Shown: positions 13,321 through 18,900 of the stretch, piece after piece
How the letters are laid out: each line of letters begins with the position of its first letter
Position numbering within the stretch: the first letter of the stretch is position 1
Source: CAYGLV01 sp964351025
Lineage (GTDB): Bacteria > Actinomycetota > Thermoleophilia > Gaiellales > Gaiellaceae
Direction: 5' to 3'
Length of the DNA stretch: 18,900 nucleotides
Assembly (NCBI GenBank): GCA_964351025.1
Contig: CAYGLV010000048.1
Location: 1-18,900, forward strand
Program-made: the position numbers and the translations under genes
Notes under the pieces: generated by a model
The model's database searches: none
What the model saw: only the letters and a program-made list of their open reading frames with translations
Told to the model about the DNA's origin: nothing

Positions 13321-13344
13321 TACGAAAACGCGGCTGGGCCGCGT
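13321..13344 (-). terminator. Intrinsic terminator of pckA
   Basis: Read on the minus strand, a perfect 7-bp GC stem (ACGCGGC / GCCGCGT, 13328-13334 and 13338-13344, three-base loop) is followed by TTTTCGT. The stem begins on the last base of the pckA stop codon. It separates pckA from the sdh genes, which therefore need their own promoter in the remaining 30 or so bases. Confidence 0.7.
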
Positions 13345-14933
13345 CAGACCCGTAGGCCCGCCGCGGACACCGCGGGGTCGGCGTCGAACTTCGCGAAGTT
13401 GTCGCGGAACATCCCCGCCAGCTCGCGCGCCTTGCGGTCGTAGGCCTCCGGGTCGCGCCACGTCGAGCGCGGGTCGAGCAGCGCCGACTCGACGCCCGGG
13501 ACGTGCACCGGCACCTCCAAACCGAAGACGGGGTCGGTGCGGTACGTCTCGTGGTCGAGCCGCCCTGAGAGCGCCGCGTGCAGGAGCGCGCGCGTGGCGG
13601 CGATCGGCATTCGGTGGCCCTCGCCGTAGGGCCCGCCCGTCCAGCCGGTGTTGACGAGCCACACCGAGGAGCCGTGGCGGCCGAGCTTCTCCCCCAGCAT
13701 CCGCGCGTAGACGCCGGGCGGCTGCGGCAGGAAGGGAGCGCCGAAGCAGGTGGAGAAGGTCGGCTGCGGCTCCTTGACGCCGATCTCGGTGCCCGCGAGC
13801 TTGGCCGTGAAGCCGCTCAGGAAGTGGAACATCGCCTGGTCGCGCGACAGGCGGGCGAGCGGCGGCAGGATTCCGAACGCGTCCGCGGTGAGCATCACGA
13901 CAGCGCTCGGGTGGCCGGCGCGCTTCGTCGGCAGCGCGTTTCCGATCTGCTCGAGCTTGTAGGCCGCGCGCGTGTTCTCCGTCTTCGAATCGTCGTCGAG
14001 GTCGAGCACCCCGTGCGCGTCCATGACGACGTTCTCGAGCACCGTGCCGAAGGTGTGCGTCGTACGGTGGATCTGCGGCTCGGCCTCGGCGGAGAGCCGG
14101 ATCGCCTTCGCGTAGCAGCCGCCCTCGATGTTGAAGACGCCGTCGTCGGCCCAGCCGTGCTCGTCGTCGCCGATCAGATGGCGGTCCGGGTCGGCCGACA
14201 GGGTCGTCTTGCCCGTGCCGGAGAGGCCGAAGAAGACCGCCACCCGTCCGTCGTCGCTGACGTTCGCCGAGCAGTGCATCGGCAGGACGCCTTCCAGCGG
14301 CAGCCGGTCGTTCATCACCGTGAAGATCGACTTCTTGATCTCGCCCGCGTAGTACGTGCCGCCGATCAGGACCTCGGTGCGAGAGGGATGGAGAACGACG
14401 AACGTCGAGCTGCGAGTGCCGTCCGTCTCGGGGTCGGCTTCGACCGCAGGCGCATGGAGGACGAGCGCCTGGGGCGCCTCGCCCGCGGCGTCGCCGTGCG
14501 GGGGGTCGATGAAGAGCGTCCTCGCGAAGAGCGCATGCCAGGGGCTCCCGGTGACGACGCGGACGGCGATCCGGTGCGCGGGATCGGCGCCGGCGTAGGC
14601 GTCGACGACGTAGAGGTCCTCCTGCTGGGCGAGGTACGCGACGACCTTGCCGCGCAGCCGCGTGAACCCGTCCTCGGCGAGCGGCTGGTTTCCGTCCCAC
14701 CAGATGCGGCCCTCGGAGCCCGGCTCGCGCACGACGAACTTGTCCTTGGGCGAGCGGCCTGTGTGAGCGCCGGTGTCCACGACGAGCGGCCCGCCTTCGG
14801 CCAGCCGGCCGTCGCCGCGCGCGAGTGCGTGCATGTACAGCAGCGATGTCGTCGGGGCCCAGTGGACGCGGTGGCCCGTGTGGATCCCGTGCGTCTCGAG
14901 GCCGACGCGGGCCTGAGGCGGCGACTCCGTCAC
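13344..14933 (-). CDS. pckA: Phosphoenolpyruvate carboxykinase (ATP)
   Basis: Converts oxaloacetate and ATP to phosphoenolpyruvate and CO2, the first step of gluconeogenesis. The 529-aa length is normal for the ATP type. Key sites: TGRSPKDKF with substrate-binding R60, GGTYYAGEIKKS (191-202), the kinase-1a P-loop GLSGTGKTT (236-244), the metal site GDDEHGW (255-261) and GTEIGVKEPQPTFSTCFGAPF. The GTG at 14933 is preferred because GGGAG lies eight bases upstream. Unlike many actinobacteria, which use the GTP enzyme, this one has the ATP form. It is 47 bases after the ABC exporter gene and ends in its own terminator; sdhA follows in the same direction. Confidence 0.96.
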   Translation of the reverse strand: MTESPPQARVGLETHGIHTGHRVHWAPTTSLLYMHALARGDGRLAEGGPLVVDTGAHTGRSPKDKFVVREPGSEGRIWWDGNQPLAEDGFTRLRGKVVAYLAQQEDLYVVDAYAGADPAHRIAVRVVTGSPWHALFARTLFIDPPHGDAAGEAPQALVLHAPAVEADPETDGTRSSTFVVLHPSRTEVLIGGTYYAGEIKKSIFTVMNDRLPLEGVLPMHCSANVSDDGRVAVFFGLSGTGKTTLSADPDRHLIGDDEHGWADDGVFNIEGGCYAKAIRLSAEAEPQIHRTTHTFGTVLENVVMDAHGVLDLDDDSKTENTRAAYKLEQIGNALPTKRAGHPSAVVMLTADAFGILPPLARLSRDQAMFHFLSGFTAKLAGTEIGVKEPQPTFSTCFGAPFLPQPPGVYARMLGEKLGRHGSSVWLVNTGWTGGPYGEGHRMPIAATRALLHAALSGRLDHETYRTDPVFGLEVPVHVPGVESALLDPRSTWRDPEAYDRKARELAGMFRDNFAKFDADPAVSAAGLRV

Positions 14934-14980
14934 GTGCGCAGCTCCCGGTCGAGCATCACGAGGAGTGTACGCGGGCCGCC

Positions 14981-16795
14981 CTAGACCGGAATGCCGGTCT
15001 CGGCGTCCTGGGCGACGAGCTCGGAGTAGCGGCCGCCGGTCGCGAGCAGCTCGTCGTGCGTCCCGAGCTCGACGACGCGGCCGCGGTCGAGCACGACGAT
15101 CTGGTCTGCGTCCCTGACCGTCGAGAGCCGGTGGGCGATCGCGATCGTCGTCCGGCCCTCCGAGAGCTCGTCGAGCGCGAGCTGCACGGCTCGCTCCGTC
15201 TGGATGTCCAGGGATGAGGTCGCCTCGTCGAGGACGAGGATCGGCGGGTCGCGGAGGATCGTGCGCGCGATCGCGATCCGCTGCTTCTCGCCGCCGGAGA
15301 AGCGATAGCCGCGCTCGCCGACGACGGTGTCGTAGCCCTCGGGCAGCGTTGCCAGCAGTTCGTGGATCTGGGCGGCGCGTGCAGCGGCCTCGAGCTCCTC
15401 GTCGGTCGCGGCCGGCTTCGCGAAGCGGAGGTTCTCGCGCACGCTCGCGTGAAAGAGGTAGGTCTCCTGGGAGACGACGCCCACCGCAGCGGCGAGAGCC
15501 GGGAAGGTCAGCTCGCGCACATCCACGCCGTCGATCGTCACGCACCCCTGCGTCGTGTCGTAGAGCCGGGCCACGAGGTAGCCCGCGGTCGTCTTCCCCG
15601 ACCCGGTTTCGCCGACGAGCGCGGTCTTCGCTCCCGCCGGCACGTCGAACGAGATGTCCTCGAGCGTCCAGGCGTCCCGGTCGTAGCGGAACCACACCGC
15701 CTCGAACCGCACCTCGCCGCGCGCGCGGCCGGGGAGCGAGCGCGTCCCCTCGACGATGTCCACCGGCTGGTCGAGGTATTCGAAGACGCGATCGAAGAGC
15801 GCGAGCGAGCTCTGCACGTCCACCGAGACCGAGAGCAGCGAGCCGATCGGGAAGAAGAGCCGCGTCTGCAGCGTCGTGAACGCGATCAGCGTCCCGACCG
15901 TGATCGCCTCGCTGCCGCGCGAGACGGCAAACCCGCCGAACCAGTAGACGAGGGCGGGCATGATCGCGAAGGTCGTCTGGATCGAGGCCATGATCCAGCG
16001 GCCGGCCATCCGGCTGCGCACCTCGAGGTCGGCGAGCCGCTGCGACTCCGCCTCGAACCGCTCGGCCAGCTCGGGCGCCCGGCCCATCGTCTTGCCGAGC
16101 AGGATCCCGGAGACCGAGAGCGACTCCTGAACGACGCTCGCCATGTCGGCCATCGAGGCCTGCCGGACGGTGGTGATCTTCCTGCGCTGCGCGCCGACGC
16201 GGCGCGTCATCCAGACGAAGAGCGGCAGCAGCACGAGCGCGAAGACGGCGAGCCGCCAGTCGAGCAGGAACATCGCGGCGACGGTGGCGAGCACCGTCGT
16301 CACGTTGGACACGATCTGCGTCGCCGTCGACGTGACGGCCTCCTGCACGCCGCCGATGTCGCTCGCGATCCGGCTCTGCACCTCGCCCGTGCGCGTGCGG
16401 GTGAAGAAGGCGAGCGAGAGCCGCTGCAGGTGCCGGTAGACCGCCGCCCGCAGGTCGTGCATGACGCGCTGGCCCACCTGGTTCGAGAGCAGCGTCTGGA
16501 TCACGCCGAGCACGCCGGTGACGATCGCGATCGCGATCATCCCGGCGACGAGCCAGGTGAGGAGAGTCGTATCCTGCTTCGGGATCGCGTGATCGAAGAC
16601 GCCGCGCAGCAGGAACGGCGAGACGGCGCCGAGCACCGCCGAGACCGCGATCAGCGCCGAGACGCCGGCCAGGCGCAGGCGGTAGGGCCGGAAGAGCCGC
16701 ACGGCGCGCCGGAAGTTGGCCTTGCGAACGAGCTTGTCCGCGGGGCGCTCGGGAGCGTCCTCGCGCTCGAAGATCCGGCCGTGGCCGCGCGGCAT
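14981..16795 (-). CDS. ABC exporter, fused permease and ATPase (MsbA/LmrA-like half transporter)
   Basis: 604-aa half transporter that would work as a homodimer or heterodimer. About 40 residues of charged N-terminus precede six transmembrane helices (about 41-320), including the exporter motif LAFFTRTRTGEVQSRIASD on the coupling side. The ATPase domain (about 360-600) has Walker A GETGSGKTT (395-403), Q-loop VVSQETYLF, signature FSGGEKQR (499-506), Walker B ILVLDEATSSLD (519-530) and the H-loop AIAHRLSTV. All catalytic residues are present. The ATG at 16795 lies five bases after the PlsC-like gene, so the two are probably co-transcribed. The substrate is unknown; a lipid or drug is typical for this family. 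Confidence 0.93.
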   Translation of the reverse strand: MPRGHGRIFEREDAPERPADKLVRKANFRRAVRLFRPYRLRLAGVSALIAVSAVLGAVSPFLLRGVFDHAIPKQDTTLLTWLVAGMIAIAIVTGVLGVIQTLLSNQVGQRVMHDLRAAVYRHLQRLSLAFFTRTRTGEVQSRIASDIGGVQEAVTSTATQIVSNVTTVLATVAAMFLLDWRLAVFALVLLPLFVWMTRRVGAQRRKITTVRQASMADMASVVQESLSVSGILLGKTMGRAPELAERFEAESQRLADLEVRSRMAGRWIMASIQTTFAIMPALVYWFGGFAVSRGSEAITVGTLIAFTTLQTRLFFPIGSLLSVSVDVQSSLALFDRVFEYLDQPVDIVEGTRSLPGRARGEVRFEAVWFRYDRDAWTLEDISFDVPAGAKTALVGETGSGKTTAGYLVARLYDTTQGCVTIDGVDVRELTFPALAAAVGVVSQETYLFHASVRENLRFAKPAATDEELEAAARAAQIHELLATLPEGYDTVVGERGYRFSGGEKQRIAIARTILRDPPILVLDEATSSLDIQTERAVQLALDELSEGRTTIAIAHRLSTVRDADQIVVLDRGRVVELGTHDELLATGGRYSELVAQDAETGIPV

Positions 16796-16800
16796 GAGGG

Positions 16801-17400
16801 CTAGGGTACGGGACGCCGCAGGCCAAGCGTCTCGACGGCGGCCTGCAGCCGTTCGGTCAGCTCCCGGGCACCCGCGATCGTGGGCTTTGCGCGCTCGACC
16901 GGGATCGGCTCGCCAATCAGGATGGACACCTTGGGGAAGCCGATCCGGCCGCGCGAGAGCGCCTCGCGCGTGTTCACGAGCCGCACGGGCACGAGTGGCG
17001 CACCCGTCGCCAGCGCGAGCTTCGCCGCGCCCCTCGCCCAGGGCCGCTCGCCCCGCACCGTGCCCTGGGGGAAGATGCCGACGATCTCGCCTGCCTCGAG
17101 CAGCTCGCGCGTTCGCCGCAGCGCCTGGACGTCGCCGCGCCCACGCGAGACGGGGATGCCGCCGAGCGCGTCCATCAGCCATGCAACCGGACGGCGCCTC
17201 CAGAGCTCCTCCTTCGCCAGGAAGCGCACGGGCCGGGGCGTGGCGAGCGGGAGGACGACCGCGTCGAGCCCGGCCTCGTGGTTCGCGACGAGCACGACCG
17301 GACCGGTCGCGGGAACTGCGCCGCGCACTTCCAGCCGGTACAGCACCCGCGCGAGCGCGCGCACGGACATCCAGACCGCCCGGTAGATACCTACGCGCAC
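16801..17400 (-). CDS. PlsC-like 1-acyl-glycerol-3-phosphate acyltransferase
   Basis: 199-aa lysophospholipid acyltransferase of the PlsC family, which acylates lysophosphatidic acid or a similar acceptor at the membrane. It has the catalytic NHEAGLD (HX4D, H41 and D46), FLAKEELW, GIPVSRGRGD and FPQGTVRGERP (110-120), then VPVRLVNT. In the third motif the usual FPEGTRS carries Gln for Glu and Val for Arg, so specificity may differ. GTG at 17400 gives a short hydrophobic-aromatic lead; ATG at codon 11 is an alternative. The start overlaps the upstream hydrolase gene by ten bases, and the ABC gene follows after five bases. Confidence 0.87.
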   Translation of the reverse strand: MRVGIYRAVWMSVRALARVLYRLEVRGAVPATGPVVLVANHEAGLDAVVLPLATPRPVRFLAKEELWRRRPVAWLMDALGGIPVSRGRGDVQALRRTRELLEAGEIVGIFPQGTVRGERPWARGAAKLALATGAPLVPVRLVNTREALSRGRIGFPKVSILIGEPIPVERAKPTIAGARELTERLQAAVETLGLRRPVP

Positions 17401-18041
17401 GCGAACCGCTCGAGCTCCGTACCCACCAGCTCCGCCCAGCGGCCGGCACGCGGCAGCGGCACGGGCCGCCCCCAGGGCGCGCGCAGCGCGATTGCGTGGA
17501 AGGCGCCGGGAATGACCCTGTGGGCCGTCTCGACGCCGAGGGCCCTTGCCCGCTCGACGCCCTGCCGGGAGAGCGCCGGCCGTACGCCGGGGATGCCCGG
17601 GAACGGCGCGTCGAGGCCGCCGTGGACGACGGCGAACCGACGCCCAGCGAGCGGCGAGAGGTCGAGCCTCGGAGAGAGCCAGGGCGCGAGCCCAATCACC
17701 GTCGAGACGGACTCGTCCCCGGCGGCCCGCACCGCGACCGCCCCGCCCATCGAGAAGCCGAGCAGGGCGACCTCGTCCGCGCCGGTCTCGCGGGCGGCCG
17801 CGAGCGCCGCCCGGGCATCGTCGACGCACTCGTCGAGACGGCGCCACGACTTGACCCGGTAGCGCACCTCGAGGAACGAGAGCCCCGGAAGCCGCGGCGC
17901 GAGCCGGCCGACGAGCCACTCGAGCGACGCGCTCCAGTTTCCCGGTGTCTCGGCCGCCGTGCCACCGTTGACACAGACGACGGCGCGTGGGCCGGCGCCG
18001 GTCAACCGGGCCTCGGCACCAGTCTCGAGCATGATCCTCAT
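17391..18041 (-). CDS. Alpha/beta-fold hydrolase
   Basis: 216-aa protein with the alpha/beta hydrolase pattern: nucleophile elbow LLGFSMGG with Ser97, the acid in VVHGGLDAPFP (D144) and the histidine in VIPGAFHAI (H182). The N-terminus (VVCVNGG, 21-27) supplies the oxyanion strand, and the small size with few insertions resembles dienelactone-hydrolase-like or serine-esterase members. The triad is complete, but the substrate cannot be told. No signal peptide. ATG 18041 is used; an ATG three codons later is an alternative. It is divergent from the recombinase gene (39-base gap) and overlaps the PlsC-like gene, so it heads the run hydrolase, acyltransferase, ABC exporter. Confidence 0.8.
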   Translation of the reverse strand: MRIMLETGAEARLTGAGPRAVVCVNGGTAAETPGNWSASLEWLVGRLAPRLPGLSFLEVRYRVKSWRRLDECVDDARAALAAARETGADEVALLGFSMGGAVAVRAAGDESVSTVIGLAPWLSPRLDLSPLAGRRFAVVHGGLDAPFPGIPGVRPALSRQGVERARALGVETAHRVIPGAFHAIALRAPWGRPVPLPRAGRWAELVGTELERFACA

Positions 18042-18080
18042 GGGCAGGAAGCCTACGCAGCAGACGGAATCCGCTGAAGG

Positions 18081-18900
18081 ATGGACACCGGCCCCGCGAT
18101 CGAGCGCTTCCTCGAGAGCCCGGCGCTCTCGGCGGCGACTCGCCGCGCGTACGCAGCGGACCTCCGGCACTTCGCGTCGTGGCTCGCGAAGCGACGCCTG
18201 CGGCTCGACGACGTGGACGTCCGCGCTCTCTCCGAGTACGTGACCGAGCTGGGACGCGCGCGCAACGGGCTCGCGCCCGCGACGATCGGTCGGCGACTCG
18301 CCGCCGTTCGCTCCTTCCTGCGCTCGACGCTCGGCCCTGCGCGCGTGCCCGAGGGCGCTCTCGCCCCGCGCCGAACCCGCCGCCTGCCGGAGACGCCGAA
18401 GCTCCAGGAGGTGGAGGAACTGCTCGACGGGCTCGCGGGCGTTGGGCCGCTGCCGCTGCGCAACCGGGCGCTCGTCGAGCTCTCGTACTCCTGCGGGCTG
18501 CGCAGCGCCGAAGCGGTCGGCCTCGATCTCGGCGACGTCGACTTCGACCAGGAGCTCGTCCGCGTGCGCGGCAAGGGCGGCAAGGAGCGCGTCGTGCCGC
18601 TCGGCGAGGAGGCCGCGTACATGCTCGGGCGCTATCTCCGCGACGCCCGGCCGCAGCTCGCACGTGGCGCGGAGGACGCGCTCTTCCTCTCCACGCGCGG
18701 CCGCCGGCTCGACACGAGCGCGGTGCGCCGGGTCCTGCCGCATCCGCACCGCCTGCGCCACGCTTTTGCGACGCACCTGCTCGAGGGCGGCGCGGACCTG
18801 CGCACGATCCAGGAGCTGCTCGGGCACGCCTCGCTCTCGACGACACAGGTCTACAGCCACGTGGACGCCCGCCGGCTGCGCCGTGTCTACGACCGCTCGC
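18081..18900 (+). CDS. XerC/XerD-like tyrosine recombinase (3' end outside window)
   Basis: At least 273 residues are readable before the window ends, without a stop codon. The N-terminal SAM-like core-binding domain (about 5-90) contains SAATRRAYAADLRHFASWL. The catalytic domain has the full set: R141 in SCGLRSAE, K165 in GKGGKER, H223 and R226 in PHRLRHAFATHLL, H249 in LLGHASLSTTQ and nucleophile Y258 in VYSHVD. It most resembles chromosome-dimer resolvases XerC/XerD. Between VRRVL and PHRLRH only about two residues remain where E. coli XerD has about a dozen more. ATG 18081 is directly preceded by GAAGG, too close for a normal ribosome site. No mobile-element neighbours are seen, which favours a housekeeping Xer role. 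Which Xer it is cannot be decided here. Confidence 0.9.
   Translation, partial: MDTGPAIERFLESPALSAATRRAYAADLRHFASWLAKRRLRLDDVDVRALSEYVTELGRARNGLAPATIGRRLAAVRSFLRSTLGPARVPEGALAPRRTRRLPETPKLQEVEELLDGLAGVGPLPLRNRALVELSYSCGLRSAEAVGLDLGDVDFDQELVRVRGKGGKERVVPLGEEAAYMLGRYLRDARPQLARGAEDALFLSTRGRRLDTSAVRRVLPHPHRLRHAFATHLLEGGADLRTIQELLGHASLSTTQVYSHVDARRLRRVYDRS

Noticed and set aside
18081..18900. Integrase of a mobile element or integron
   Set aside because: The protein is closest to XerC/XerD, and no attachment sites, tRNA gene, cassette or phage genes are visible nearby. The downstream side is outside the window, so it is not fully excluded.

Overview
The window is very GC-rich, densely packed bacterial chromosome with many GTG/TTG starts and short or overlapping gene junctions. 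Gene content and protein style (dnaX-ybaB-recR after a large-type SRP RNA, two-subunit-type aspartokinase, DUF1232 protein, Asp23/Gls24 protein, ATP-type PEP carboxykinase, type E succinate dehydrogenase) suggest a high-GC actinobacterium, most likely of the Thermoleophilia (Gaiellales/Solirubrobacterales). That placement is inference from gene content, not a database result. I see no phage, plasmid, insertion sequence, CRISPR array or tRNA gene. This is mostly core chromosome.

Layout. Positions 1-349 hold a promoter-like -10 box and a large (Alu plus S domain) SRP RNA. Next, on the minus strand, comes a small XPF/ERCC4-family nuclease with a helix-hairpin-helix tail (356-1009). Divergent from it is the replication/repair run dnaX - ybaB/ebfC - recR (1098-3650). 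A 313-base gap (3651-3963) follows, then the aspartate-family pair lysC - asd (3964-6182), a DUF1232 protein that appears to start with CTG, a beta-carbonic anhydrase and a metallophosphoesterase (to 7834). The rest, to 18041, is on the minus strand. Read in transcription order it holds an alpha/beta hydrolase, a PlsC-like acyltransferase, an ABC exporter, pckA with its terminator, sdhA-sdhB-sdhE, a membrane-anchored metallophosphoesterase, an Asp23/Gls24 protein and a GNAT-like protein. A XerC/D-type tyrosine recombinase starts at 18081 on the plus strand and runs off the window.

How the genes work together. LysC and Asd carry out the first two steps of the aspartate pathway (lysine/DAP, threonine, methionine). 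PckA and the Sdh complex sit at the TCA cycle/gluconeogenesis junction. The dehydrogenase is not the classical type: it lacks SdhC/D membrane anchors and has an HdrB-like subunit with two CCG cysteine motifs. DnaX and RecR serve replication and recombinational repair, and SRP RNA serves membrane targeting.

Most interesting signal. The recR-lysC gap carries two copies of the same unit: a sigma-70-like promoter (TTGAC...TAGAGT) followed within 5-6 bases by a stem-loop. The copies differ at six positions and every change keeps base pairing, including one A-U to G-C double change and several G-U/A-U or G-U/G-C exchanges. The first copy ends in a U-run like an intrinsic terminator; the second does not and leads towards lysC. 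This looks like a small structured RNA or attenuator family that I do not recognise. Other points of note: an internal in-frame start with a strong Shine-Dalgarno sequence in lysC for a beta subunit, a fourth cysteine in the S3 cluster motif of SdhB, a zinc ligand changed to Asp in DnaX, and a short loop before the catalytic HxxR box of the recombinase.
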